Both the position numbers and the translations under genes were made by a program. Positions 11,116 to 23,504 of a stretch of DNA of 64,000 nt are shown piece after piece. The notes below the pieces were generated by a model. That model was not told the DNA's origin. It saw only the letters and a list, made by a program, of their open reading frames with translations, and did no database searches. This stretch comes from Sophora flavescens (Eukaryota > Streptophyta > Magnoliopsida > Fabales > Fabaceae), in NCBI GenBank assembly GCA_030762895.1, contig CM061063.1, forward strand, positions 74,459,836-74,523,835, written 5' to 3'. Each line of letters opens with the position of its first letter. Within the stretch, counting starts at the first letter, position 1.

Positions 11116-14100
11116 TGGCAGCCAAATTGGGGAGGGTGGACCATTCCACCATGCCCTTTCCCTGCCTATTCTTGGCAGTCACGACCCAATTACACGGCCC
11201 AACGACCACCTGCTGGGCCTGGAGTGCTTGGGCCCAAACCTCAAGCCTTCAATGTTATGACTCCATCTACTGCTAGTTACACGCCAACTGATATTGAGGC
11301 CGCTATGCATGCTCTATCTATCTCTCAACCTGATGGAAACTACTACATGGATACCGGCGCCACATCTCACATGACGGCGGATGCAGGTATTCTTTCGTCT
11401 TATTTCAATTCAAGCACTAAAAATCATAACATTGTTGTTGGTAGTGGTCATTTAATTCCGGTTGTCGGTCACGGTAGCACTAATTTACCCCCACCTCATC
11501 CTCCCTTTGTTCTTCAAAGTGTGTTACATGCTCCCAAACTCATTAAAAATCTGATCTCTGTTCGTAAATTTACCACTGACAATATGGTTTCTATTTCTTT
11601 TGACCCTTTTGGTTTTTCGGTCAATGATTTATAGACGGGGACCAGACTAATGAGATGTGACAGCGTTGGGGACTTATATCCACTCTTCTCAAATTCTCAA
11701 GCCACGTCACCCAAACATTCAGCTTTTACTACTATGTCTCGTGATATTTGGCACAATCGCTTAGGTCATCCTGGCGATACTATTATCAATTCTCTTCGTA
11801 GTAATAAATTTATTGAATGTAATAAGGCTTGTAAGACTTTTTGCTCATCTTGTCCTCTTGGAAAACATGCTAAACTTCCTTTTTATGATTCTTTATCATA
11901 CACTTTTCTACCGTTTGATATTATTCATAGTGATCTTTGGACTTCTCCAATTGCCAGCTCTTCCGGGCGCCGTTATTATGTTCTTTTTCTTGATGACTAT
12001 AGCAAATTTCTTTGGACTTTTCCTATTGCAAAGAAATCACAGGTAAAACAATTATTCATATCTTTCCATGCTTTAGTCAAAACTCAATTTGAACGTAATA
12101 TAAAATACTTTCAATGTGACAATGGCACGTAATATATTAATGGCACTCTTGAGCAGTTCTTTGATCATCATGGCTTAGTCTTTCGTCTTTCTAGTCCTCA
12201 CACATCGTCCCAAAATGGTAAAGCCGAAAGACACATAAAATCCATAAATAATATCATTCGGACCATTCTAGCTCATGCTTCTATGCCACCGTCCTTTTGG
12301 CATCATGCTCTATCTATGGCGACATATCTTCTTAATATCCTTCATTCTAAGGTCTTAGATTATTTATCACCCACACAAATCCTTTATCAAAGTAACCCTT
12401 CTTACTCGGATTTGAGTGTTTTTGGTTGTTTATGTTTTCCATTGTTTCCCTCCACTACTATAAACAAATTACAGGAACGGTCTTCCCCTTGTGCCTATCT
12501 TGGTCCGGCTCCAAACCATCGTGGCTCAAAATACTATGATATGTCTAGTGGAAAGATAATAATTTGTCGTCATGTGCGTTTTGTTGAAACCGAATTTCCT
12601 TTTTCAAAATTCCACAAAACCACTCCTACAAATTATGATTTTCTGAGTGATAATATTGATCCATCAATCATGCATGTTATTTCTCAGAATTTAGCACCAC
12701 ATAATCCACAGCCTGACCCAACTTCTCATCATGCTCGTCTCGGCCGCCCACTCCTCATGTAGCACCGACGCTGCAGCAACCCCTCCAACTTCTTCTCCTA
12801 TCTTGGCCTCGCCCACCTCACGTGGCCCCGTCCCAGCCCAAGACCACACTCCTCTCCTAGGCCCAATAACCCCATGCCGCACCGCATGACAACTCGTTCT
12901 ATGAGTGGCATTCATAAGCGAAATCCTAAGTACTCTACCAATTGTCACGACCACCACTAAGGACATTTCTCCTATTCCAAAAAATCCCGTTAGTGCACTC
13001 CGTGACCCAAATTGGAATCGTGCAATGTTAGATGAATTTACTGCTTTAATTGATAATGAGACTTGGGTATTAGTGCCTAGGCCACCGGATGTGAATGTTA
13101 TTCGTTCTATGTGGATTTTGCGCCATAAATATAAATCTGATGGTTCTTTTGAGCGTTATAAGGCTCGTCTTGTAGGAGATGGAAAAACACAGGAGCAAGG
13201 TGTTGATTGTGATGAGACGTTTAGCCCCGTGGTTAAACCTGCTACCATAAGAGCAGTTCTCAGTATTGATGTCTTTAAATCTTGGCCTATCCATCAAATG
13301 GATGTCAAGAATGCTTTTTTACATGGTCATCTTAATGAAACGGTTTATATGCATCAGCCCATGGGTTTTCGAGACAAAAATCATCCAAATCATGTTTGCC
13401 TCCTAAAGAAATCTTTATATGGTTTGAAACAGGCTCCTCGCGCTTGGTATCAAAGGTTTGATGATTTTGTTGCTACCATTGGGTTCTCTCACAGTAAGTC
13501 AGATCACTTTTTATTTATTTACAAGAATGGTTCTGACACTGCCTATATTCTGTTGTATGTGGATGACATTATACTTACGACTTCATCTGATCGTCTTCGT
13601 AAGTATTTTATGCCTCTTTTGGGTTCTGAGTTTGCTATGAAGGACTTAGGCCCTCTGAGTTTCTTTCTGGGTATTGCTGTTACTCGTCATGCCCATGGTC
13701 TATTTTTATCTCAGAAACAATATGCTGCAAAAATTATTGAACGTGCCGACATGTCTAACTGCAGTTCATGTCCTACTCCCATTGACACTAAGTCCAAGCT
13801 TAGTGCCACCGGCGATGCTCCTTTTAACGATCCAACCAAATACCGCAGTCTTGCAGGGGTTCTTCAATATCTTACTTTCACTCGGACTGATATATCTTAT
13901 GCCGTGCAGCAGATTTGTCTTCATATGCATGCTCCGACAAATGAGCATATGAGTGCTCTCAAGCGTATCATACGCTACCTTCAGGGTACTTTATCCCATG
14001 GTTTGCATTTGTACAAATCCACCATTCATAGACTAATCTCTTATACAGATGCTGATTGGGGTGGGTGTCTTGACACCCGTCGTTCCACTTCTGGGTATTG

Positions 14101-14524
14101 TGTCTTCCTCGGAGATAATCTGATATCTTGGTCTTCCAAACGGCAGCCTACTCTCTCCCGCAGCAGTGCAGAGGCGGAATACAGGGGTGTGGCTAATGTT
14201 GTTTCTGATTCCTGCTGGATCAGAAACCTGCTTCTAGAGTTGGATTGTCCCATTCAAAAGGCTACTCTAGTTTATTGTGACAATGTGAGTGCGATATACT
14301 TATCCGGCAATCCTGTTCAACATCAACGCACCAAACACATTGAGATGGATATTCGCTTCGTTCGTGAGAAAGTGGCTCGTGGCGAAGTCCGTGTGCTTCA
14401 TGTGCCGTCCCGTTACCAAATTGCTGATATTTTCACAAAAGGGCTTCCGCGCGTTCTTTTTAATGATTTCAGGGACAGTCTAAGCATACGAGAGCCTCCC
14501 GCTTCGACTGAGGGGGTGTGTTAG
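11116..14524 (+). pseudogene. copia pol remnant of element 2
   Basis: The frame of gag continues with the protease active site DTGATSHM (near 11,350). The integrase zinc-binding region follows (WHNRLGHP near 11,749 and CSSCPLGKHAK near 11,837). Next come the integrase core with its DDYSKF and KAERH motifs, reverse transcriptase with YVDD (near 13,557), and RNase H (DADWGG near 14,047, SRSSAEAEYR near 14,155). In-frame stops lie at 11,632, 12,130 and 12,760, and a frameshift lies between 12,763 and 12,905. The RT-RNase H part, 12,905-14,524, is one long open frame. The stop at 12,130 replaces the Glu expected after DNGT in the integrase core. Confidence 0.88.
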
Positions 14525-14732
14525 AATATATTTATCATATATTCTCTTATTATTTGTATATATCTTTATTTAGCTAGTCAATATTTGTTACCATAATTTC
14601 AGCCATTAGTATCAATATTTGTTACCATAATTTCAGCCATTAGTTAGCTAATTTGTAGCCTATCTTGGCGCTTGTATCTTGTATATATTACTCTGATGTG
14701 TAATGTAATAAACACGGAATCAATTTCCTTCA
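14519..14732 (+). repeat. 3' LTR of element 2
   Basis: 214 bp, five substitutions from the 5' LTR. It carries the same internal tandem duplication. The target duplication CTTAT follows. Confidence 0.93.
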
Positions 14733-14866
14733 CTTATGCATTAAACACCCTTTCTATGTTTTTTACTATTTGAATCCTCTCATGCCCTTTCTTTCTTTTT
14801 CTTTCTTTAAATATTTATGACATAAATTCTTATACTATAAGTTCTTATGCTCTTCAAGATTTTATT

Positions 14867-15360
14867 GTTTGCTGAGTTGGCCTTCTAAGCGCATTTAAGG
14901 GGCTTATAATCAGTTTTTTATTCAAGTTTTACTACTGATTTTGTATTTATTATTTTTATCTTTTATATTTTGTTTCCTTACACTGGAAGGCAACATTAAT
15001 GGCGATAGGACGTTGAGACATGAGTTATGGTCAACTTTTCTTCTTTTGTTTATTAAATATTTTATTTTTAAGGATAATGATTTTTCCATTTCACTTTATT
15101 ACCTTTTCCTACCCTATCTGCTCACCGTATTTCTCTTTCTTATCTTCCCAAGTTTCTTCTCCTCTCAAGCTCCTATGTAGTCTCGTCTTTCTTTTTCTGC
15201 AATTTCCCTTCTCACTTCAAATAAAGTGAATTACATCACGCTTCTTTTTCGTTTCCCTTTCTCTTCTTACTTCTCAGTTTTTTCTTTTCTCTCTCCTTCT
15301 AAGATCTCTTTTCTCCATCTCATTCATTTCATCTTCGTCATTCTCTCTACTCCAGGTTCA
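14867..15360. other. Pyrimidine-rich intergenic sequence
   Basis: From about 15,130 to 15,355 the plus strand is strongly C/T-rich, as in a plant 5' leader. It runs up to the ATG at 15,364, which sits in a good plant start context (AACAATGGCT). No complete gene follows. Confidence 0.35.
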
Positions 15361-15363
15361 ACA

Positions 15364-15438
15364 ATGGCTGTCACTACTCCCTCTCTAAGTCCCACGAAAA
15401 AGAAGCTCCGGTGGCTCACCAATCGAATCGAAAGATAA
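15364..15438 (+). other. Short ORF after leader-like DNA, unassigned
   Basis: A 24-codon frame starting MAVTTPSLSPTKKKLRWLTN closes with TAA, followed immediately by a GT that could be a splice donor. The strong start context and upstream C/T-rich tract suggest a former first exon. It may belong with the stress-protein-like exon at 15,784, but no sequence feature proves this. Confidence 0.25.
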
Positions 15439-15783
15439 GGTATCTCTCTCTCATACACACAAACCCTCACTTTTACTCTGATTGAACCAAAAGATTGTAT
15501 TTTCTTCAATGGGTATGTTTTAAATCTAATAAAGTTTTGATCTTTGTGTTAAATCTAAATTGATTTGAAGATTTTGGTGAGATGGGTTCTTCTTTTTCTG
15601 GCGGTGGGGATGATACGAGCAGAGAGGGCGGCACCACCACCTAAAACAACCACTTCGGACGGAAACAATTGAGATGGTAAAAGTAGTCAGAGTGAAGGAG
15701 TGAGTAACTCAAGCCCTAAAAGAACCCCACATGCCGTCATTCTTTCCTTTGTTTTTCTATCTCTGACTTAATTTCTACATGAT

Positions 15784-15924
15784 GGAATTCAATTTAGACA
15801 ACCATGTTTTGGGTGCCCAAGTTTTTGTTGATGCTACAGAGCAACTTTTGGATTCCGTTGATAGGCTGAAACTGGATTCTCTGGTTATGGGATTGGGAAG
15901 CAAGGGTCTCGGCCCAATCCAAAG
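15784..15924 (+). pseudogene. Exon fragment resembling a universal stress protein (UspA family)
   Basis: The frame contains LLDSVDRLKLDSLVMG followed by GSKGLGPIQR and then a GTGCGT donor that splits the Arg codon. This resembles the third quarter of plant UspA-domain proteins, where I recall AVEDLKLDSLVMGSRGLGTIQR before an intron at the same Arg. The glycine-rich motif is part of the nucleotide-binding loop; here it has two extra residues (Leu-Gly). The following exon, which should encode something like LGSVSNYV, is not visible, and neither is a normal N-terminus. It is probably a decayed or captured fragment. Confidence 0.45.
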
Positions 15925-18900
15925 GTGCGTACTATTTGTCTCCCCTAATTTCCTGCTTTTGTTGTTCGTTGGCATTTGTGTCACCAATAATTTTGGGAGA
16001 ATTAAATGTATAGATATTATTCAAGGTGATAACTATACAAGGATCTTGGTATTTATAAGCAACAAAGTTTCTTTTTGATTCATTTTAGGTGTCAACAAAG
16101 AAAGCAAAAGATTTCTTGCCTTTCCTACACTGAAGTAGAAAAATCCTTCTATATCTTAGTTGAATGTATATCAAAGTGCAAATTTGTAGTGAGATTTCAT
16201 TAATTCCTGAACCTGTCCATGAATGTTATTATGTGATTGTGGTTTTGCTTCACTATATGACATCCATTTGAGAAAAAAACCTAAAAACAATTTGGAATGA
16301 TTTTTTTTGTAGGATAATAGGAAAGAAGTAATAGTTTGTGCATGCTTGATAAACATGGATTTATATTTATAATTGATTTGGTCTAAAATTTATGTTGTGT
16401 AGTTATGATTTCAATAATAATTTATTGGTTATGGTAAGGTATTTATATTTATATGTCCTTTGATGGTGAGAAATGTAATTTAAACCTGATTATTAGCACT
16501 AACATGTTATAGACCCCAATATTTGCTCCTATTTGTGTTTTCTATTTGAATTTTGATGTTATTATGAAGCTGGTAATTTTGACATATCACCTTTTGTGAA
16601 TTGCCATGGACAATTTGTTTTTTATACGATAGGATTGTGTCAACTGTCAAGCACTTAGAATATGTATGGGAAGAGATGAACTTTTAGAGAGCTCAAATTA
16701 TTTGATGCCGATACAAGCTCAACCAAAAACATAAAAGAGACTAAGACTGTCAATATCATTGGTGTTGCTCCATAGAATTTCTGTGATCCTTATGTGAGCT
16801 GGCTGAGTTTCCCAAGAATCTAACATTGTTTAGTTTGAGGTTCTGAGTATAGTTGAGGATCCAAATCCAACATATTTGTCTTCTCAGTATAGATTTTTTT
16901 TTTGTTCAAGTTGAATGACTGCTGGTGTCTCTTTTGAACTTCTAAACATAGACCTTTCTCATGGTTGAGTTTCATATCACTTTATTTGCATAATACTAAA
17001 ATTTGTAAATGCTAAGCAAAATTATGAAGACAAATACTTGCAATTGAAAATGTAGAACGTGCTAAGAAATTTTATGAAGACAAATACTTCCAAATCACTA
17101 ATCATGTCTTCGCCTTCTAAGCACACAAGAAATCCTTTTTAAAAGATTAACAAAACCAAAATCAAATCCCACAGTTAGTATAAATAAATAAAATTGTAAA
17201 AGATAAGGGATAGAAAATTCACTTAGGTGTTTTATCCTGATTCACTCTCTTCCAACCAAGAGCTACGTTCAGTCCCTTCTACTTGAAGGATTTTCTCCAC
17301 TATTTCCAAATAGTTTCTACAACAAGTATTATACACCTCTCCAGGCTATAAGTATTGCTTTCTTGCCAAGTCTCTTCAGGCTCTAATTCAATCACAGTGA
17401 TTTTTCTAAGAACTTTCTAACTCACTATATGTGAGGGTATGAAGGTTTAAGATCTACTAAATATTTTTACAAATATTCAACCTTAAGAATTACAGACTTT
17501 TGCTTTACAAAGGGAATATGAGCTTTTAATATCTTGCAGATGTTCAGATGGCAAAAGTTATTCTTCAGTGCTTGAGACTTTCTATATATAGTGGTCTTCA
17601 GCTTCTCTTGCAAATCTTCAACGGTTATTTTTAATCATCCTGTTTAGAGATAGAATTAAATGCATGATATCCGTTGAGACTGATAGCTTGATTTTGGTCG
17701 TGTTGAAAAGCATCCTTGATTATCAGAAAAGCACAAAATGGAGGCTCACTGTCCTAAGCAATTGTACCTTAAAAACTTTCTTTCCTCTTTTGTGTATAAC
17801 CCAGCTTTTGTCCAGCAATAAAGTTGTCATCGTACAGATCGTTTTGCACTTCCAATTGTACTATTTGATTTTTGTATTTCCTTGATGTACTATGAATTTT
17901 CTCACAAAGGAACAAGGCATTAACCAGATAAAACAATTATAAAGAACATATATTCCTTTGAAATAACTATCAATCATTTGAAATAAATTCAATGTGGTCC
18001 AGATTGCATTAAATCACATTCAAGGTAGTAAAGATATAGAAGATGTAGAATCGTCTACGGGCACTCAGTTTTAGAACGCGTCTACACAAGGTTTTATTCT
18101 GCTCGTCCACTGATGTGGCAAAAGTGCTCGTCCACACAAGTTTTTGGACTTGCTAAGTCTTTAGAGAAATTCCGTCCAATGACGTGGCACTATGGATGTC
18201 TACTGAATTTTAGTTAGGCACTAAGGATATCTACTTGAGTTTTAAGGAGAGCACTCGTCTGCTGACGTGGCTACTATGGACGTCTACTGAATTTTAGTTA
18301 GCCGTCTACTTAACGATTAAAATATAGACAGTTTAAATAACCTTTGGACGGGTAATTCTTTGCAAGAGTCCAAGCATTGTATACCTTATATTATTTTGGA
18401 TATTCCTGCATAAACTGAAATCACTTGTTAGATCTCAACTAACACTTTGTCAAGCAAATTTAATTCTTTTGTTAACATCAAAACCTAGAGATTAAATAAA
18501 CCAGAACCACTTTGGTTCCAACGTGGTACTCTTTGAGAACATTTGGATGAGACCATGCACCATTTTTGCCAATGTTTGTCTTTTAAGTACATAAACTAAT
18601 GTGGAGTTATACTTTGTGAACTCATTCTAATTGTTTGTCATTTTGCCGTGATGTGTTGAAGTTGCTTTCCATTGCTGCACATCATTTCAGAGCACCCAAC
18701 TTCACCATATATTCTTGCTCTTAAGAAGTTATACTTTGTGAACTCCAAGCTTCATCAGCAAATGTGGACCAAATATGATATTGAAACCTCTTTCATGTGG
18801 ATTACTACGTTTAGAGGTATGCTTATTAATATCTGCATTGAAATGATGGAATTTTAACAGCAAGGGAGTAATGGAGTCATGCAGATTTTGCAATGTTTAG

Positions 18901-19557
18901 TTACCAAATTTTGATAAGCCAATTGTTTTACTATGTACAGTGTAGTTTGACACCATGTGAACTAAGTAATTTATTTATTGTAGAACCACATGAAAACTGT
19001 AAGGTTATTTATTGGTGCCACTACCAAAGGATGAAGGATTGTAAGAAATCAGTTATTAAGACATGAGAATATTCCTCAAAATGGAATGTTTTGATGCCTG
19101 ATATATTTTTATTTTGGGTAGTAGCATATCACTTTGTTGCTTTTGGGTATTTTGTTTTTAATTGTTCTTTCTTTTGCATTACTTTAATTAAAACAATTTT
19201 GATGAATGAATCAGGGTCATTAATTAAACATTTGTCTTCACTTCTCAAATGGACAAGGTCTACCTCCAAGTTGCCACACTCAGGTAGTTTTTGGTCATTC
19301 TATTCGGGACCAAGTCGTTCTTTCTCTACTTTTTCAAAGTGGGTTCTTTGTTCTTTATTGTCTATAGCTACGACATTCTTTTCTTTATCCTTGACTGCTA
19401 TATTATTTCGTTTATACTTGATTTGTATCATCTCTTTATGCTTTAAGATATGCTACTATTTACTTTTAGTTAATGAACATAGGGTGTTGTTACTGTCAAT
19501 TACAGGTTAATGAGGCTGTTGGGCATCTTCTTTGGTCCCTTCTTGAAAGTCTCGTGA
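15925..19557. other. Unassigned AT-rich sequence
   Basis: No gene is supported. Positions 18,040-18,335 contain a degenerate direct repeat of about 80 bp: GTCTACTGAATTTTAGTTAG occurs near 18,199 and again near 18,280, each after TGACGTGGC. The frames at 17,664-17,885, 18,672-18,857 and 19,091-19,510 show no domain I know and have no coding character beyond being open. Confidence 0.4.
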
Positions 19558-19655
19558 ATTTATGAAAAGAATGGGCTTAAAAAAGGAGATGAGATTGGGC
19601 TTCATTGGAATCCATGCAAGAATTGCTTTGATTTTAATATTTCTTGGATTTGCTT
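19558..19655 (+). pseudogene. Possible B3-domain fragment
   Basis: One plus-strand frame reads EKNGLKKGDEIGLHWN followed by about 14 more codons. The K-x-G-D-E-I-G-x-x-W spacing resembles the C-terminal strands of plant B3 DNA-binding domains. It is short, isolated and preceded by a stop, so it is at most a relic. The family call is tentative. Confidence 0.25.
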
Positions 19656-21999
19656 GGTCGCAGTATATTTTGAAGTCATTTTACTTGGGGAAAGTAACTT
19701 AAACATTGTTGTATTTGACATAATATAGTTTATTGCTGCTTCTGAACAGCAACTGTAGATGCAAAGTCCACATCCTCAATTTTATTCTTCTTTTCATAAT
19801 ACGGGAGTGGTCAAGAGATGCGTATCTCTAACATGTTAAATCCTCCTTTGTAGAATAAGTGGGCAAGCTTTGGAAATGCTTTACTTAATATAATGTGTTT
19901 ACTCTTTTTTTTTAAAAGGGAGACAACCTAGAATGAGTGGGCAAGCTTTGGAGTTCAAGCAACTTAATGTTCATGCTTGGGAGGCATTTGAGAAAGGCCA
20001 GGATATCCACTTGCAAGCTACAACTTCTCAAGCTGAATTATTATATAAAAGGCCTGGTATTATTCGATGTGAGGTTCATGTCATTTTTCCCTGGAGAATT
20101 CAATAAAACACCTTTTGGATTTTGGTGGTCTTGCACAACCACTTGTCCTTTTTTTCTCTATGCTTTCTGAAGTTGGAGCTTAATGTGCCGTTGGAGGATT
20201 AAATGAGTTATTAGAATCAGATTCCTTTGTTTGCATACATTTTAAATAATAACTGATCCATTGTAGATGTCTTTTTGTACATATATTATTTGTTCGGCCC
20301 TCATTCTTTGAAATAGTGAAATGGTGTTAATTGGTTATGATTGTAAATTTGTAACTGTTTGGTACAAAATTTCCAACAACTACTACGATGAATGTGTTTG
20401 TTAATTTTTTGCTCTTTTCTTTGCCATTGATCATTATAATGTGTAGAGTGGTGGGAAATGTTTATGGTGGTGGTTATTTTTTGTTGGTTTTATAACTGTA
20501 GGAGAAATCTCTCCTAAAAAGCAAATATGAAGATCTATACATTAATAATCACACGAGCATGGGGTTCATGGTGGAAGGATCATCAATGGAGCTACAAATG
20601 TTGTAAGCAAACCATAAAAAGCAGTTAATGCACCAGGGCATCAGGAATTGAGGCTGTGGCGGCAGCAGCAGATTTAATGAAGGCAAATATTGATCGTAAA
20701 ACAGCATCAGGAAGCTTCTCTTTGCAAACAAGCCAACAGAAATGAGGTTTTGGTGCATATCACCCAGTGTCTTGGACACCGTCATAGAAGTAATGTTCCA
20801 TCCAATCTCAAATATTCTGATAAGATTTGTCGTTGGAGTAGTATGTGAAGTGCTATTTTTTGCTTTTCTGCACTTTTTCTATCATTATTTTTTAAATGTA
20901 TATTCCCAGGTGCTATTGTCTTTTGAATCAGGGAAGTGTAAACATATAGGAGCTCATTTGCTTAGAATGTTGACAGTAGAGAAGGTGACTATATAATCTA
21001 AAACTGGTGGAGCTCATTGCTGATCTATTCTACTGTGGCTAAGGGAGAGCTTGGAACCTGCTATACGATTCCCGTATTCTGTTAAACTGCAAGGAAATAG
21101 ATCATGAATACAAGTGTACTACAACAACTTATAAGGAAAAAAAACAAGTGAACTACAACAACCAGGAAAATAATGAAATTGATTACATTAACTTGGGGAA
21201 GCTGATTATTATGGTAGAAGAAATATAGGCATGAAGACTAGGTGCCACAAAGATTAGCAAGATACACCACTTTGCTTTATCATTCGTCTCTTATTCTCTA
21301 ATTATTTTGTGTTTCTTCTTAGTAGTTTTAAAGTATATATGATTTCGTTTATGTTAAAAATATATGATTTCATCTATAATAAGTTAATGATGCAAGTGGT
21401 GATGAGTATATTTTGTTTGGGTCATTTTAAGTCACTTTAAATTAGTGAAATTCATTGGTTTAAGTGATTTATGTTAAGTAAACTAATATTTATCTCTATT
21501 AAAAAATATGTATAAACTAATATTATTTATAAAAGATATTTGTTGATATTTAATAAAACTATATCCGGCACGGGTTAACAGCCCTAGATAAGTAAGTACC
21601 TTATTTTTTTTTTTTTTAAATAAAATAAAAGTAAGTATACTGCCAAGGATAGAAAGGAACAAAAATAATTGAGCCTGCTGTGTACCTTTTCTTAGATTCG
21701 GAGGGAAGAAAAAAGGTAGGGGACTCACCATACTTTTTTCTTCCTTCGATCTTTCACTGACGCACCAAACGATAGAACTCATCAATTTCTTAGTTGTTTC
21801 TCTCTTGGCTAGCTCTCTCTCCCCTTTTTCCATTACAACAAACAGAGCATAAATGAATTTAAGTATATCGAGAGATTAGTCTTTGACTCGCGGGCAAATG
21901 ATACTCACGTTTATCCAAGAAAAAAAGGAAAAAAAAGGTGTCATATGTGATGTTTTCTAGAAAGAGATTATATCGTCAAAAAAGAAAGAGATCAAATAT
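19656..21999. other. Unassigned sequence
   Basis: I see nothing certain. A frame at about 19,925-20,105 contains MSGQALEFKQLNVHAWEAFE and could be an exon, but I do not recognise it. The minus-strand frame 21,483-21,833 is basic at its start and hydrophobic later, with no known domain. Confidence 0.35.
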
Positions 22000-23100
22000 T
22001 AAAAACAAAAAATTATAATTGAGTCCAAATCTTTTTACGTGACGGAGCTGGATTCAATTAAAATTGATTCAACCTTTTCAACTAGACCAATTATATCCAA
22101 GGATGATAAAAATATTTGACTAGTTCGAAACCAACCAACCTGTTAACATTTTTTATGAAACTGATGGGTTGAATCGGTTGAGCGGATTAAACGAATGAGA
22201 AAATTGGTTTTAAAAGGATAATTACGGTCAGGTTTGGTTTTAAAAATTTTCATTCATCGATATCCGACCAGATCGATATTAACTAAAAAATTCAGATTTT
22301 TTTAGTTATTTACATGTTAGTGGGCCAAGGCCCAACTCTTACCTTGCAGCACTCATACATGGTCACCCAACACTCCCAACCCTCCACTTTGACTTCCTAA
22401 CTACTAACTATATCTCCATCAGATTGAAACAACGAAACCCAACCCTCCACAACGCCGCCACGCCTTTCCCTTTCCCTCTTCGAGTTTCGCCACACCTTCA
22501 GATCGCCGCCACGCCGTGCGTCTTCCTCCTGCCACCACGCCTCATCTTCATTGGTTCTGGTCTGCCGCCACAAGGTGCTCTGTTTGGTCCTTCCCCCAGC
22601 CGCCACCGGAGATCTGCTTCTCCTTCCCTCAGATCTACACCATGAGGTTGGGTGGGTCGCAGATCTACACGACGGCGACGGCGAGGTTGGGGGTTTTGTC
22701 TTCTCCTTCGTAGATCCGTACGAGGCGACAACAAGGTTGGTTGGGTGTTGTCTACTCCTTTGCAGATCTGCACGACGACGATGGCGACGTTGGGTGGGTG
22801 TTGTATGCTCCTTACGCAGATCTGAATGACGGCGGGTTTGGGTTGCGGCGGTCCGAAGCGGCATCTTCGACTCCTCTGGTCTTCTTCCTCATGCCTAAGC
22901 GTTCGGCTGCTTGGCATCTCTTTTCTTCTTCTTTTTTATTTTTTTAATTTTTAATTTCATGTTTTTACTGTAATAAAAAAAAGTAAAAAATTATGGATCC
23001 GTAAGAATCCGACCGTCAACCCCGACCATCCCAACCCGCACCCGATCAACAACCCGCTTTTCTTGCATTGAACCCGTCAATCCACGCCTCATGCTCACCC
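22000..23100. other. GC-rich island inside repeat-like flanks
   Basis: The centre (about 22,390-22,915) is GC-rich, with many CGCCACC and GACGGCGAC runs, unlike its AT-rich flanks. It has overlapping open frames on both strands, none recognisable. The flanks contain degenerate oligomers (near 22,130-22,300 and 22,990-23,090) typical of mobile elements. No boundary could be fixed. It may be a gene-derived piece carried by an element. Confidence 0.3.
22630..22830 (+). repeat. Tandem repeat, unit about 52 bp
   Basis: Units begin with CAGATCT or close variants at 22,630, 22,660, 22,711, 22,763 and 22,817. Each shares the pattern CAGATCTRCACGACG, then GGTTGGGTGGGTGTTGT, then CTCCTT. Three near-complete units of 51, 52 and 54 bp are flanked by partial ones. 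The unit length is not a multiple of three throughout, which argues against a coding role. Confidence 0.7.
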
Positions 23101-23504
23101 CTAATTATATCCTTATTTCAATTTTCAAACAACTCATACTTTCAGCACACCAACAAAACGTACAACTAAACATTTTTTTGTAAAAAAATCCAACTTTGTA
23201 TATATCTATTAATAATTTTTTTTTTTTGAAGGGATCTATTAATAATACTATTCACACCAACATGGATCTAGGACCCAAAGCCAAATGGGACAATTTATTT
23301 CGAATTTTTTTAATAATAATTAAACACATAAATATTAAAATCTTAAAATTTAATATATTCAGTTAAATAATTTACATATTACATAATTGATGAGTGTAAC
23401 TGCAATTCATTTACATATCTCATGAATGTTAAATATGTAGGTGCAATTATTTTAAAAATTGGGGGCAAAATTATAAGATATATGGTATGAATTTTTGTAA
23501 AAAG
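23101..23504. other. No gene seen
   Basis: AT-rich intergenic sequence. Confidence 0.4.

Larger units (their letters stand above)
9959..14732 (+). mobile_element. Ty1/copia LTR retrotransposon (element 2)
   Basis: This is a complete 4.77-kb element. LTRs of 214 bp lie at 9959-10,172 and 14,519-14,732, beginning TG and ending CA. The target duplication CTTAT is at 9954-9958 and 14,733-14,737. The primer site starts TGGTATCA at 10,173 and the polypurine tract GAGGGGGTG ends at 14,518. I count five substitutions between the LTRs (about 2.3 percent), so it is young. Despite this the polyprotein has four in-frame stops and one frameshift. It is a different family from elements 1 and 3. Confidence 0.95.
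9783..14866 (-). mobile_element. MITE, copy B, split by a copia insertion
   Basis: The left part (9783-9958) and right part (14,738 to about 14,866) together match the reverse complement of the MITE at 8892-9230. The copia element at 9959-14,732 sits inside it, flanked by CTTAT on both sides. Identity fades toward 14,866, so this end is approximate. Confidence 0.65.

Noticed and set aside
22397..22917. Long minus-strand frames of 139 and 155 codons
   Set aside because: They overlap each other and plus-strand frames in a GC-rich tandem-repeat island, with Arg-rich composition typical of noncoding GC-rich DNA.
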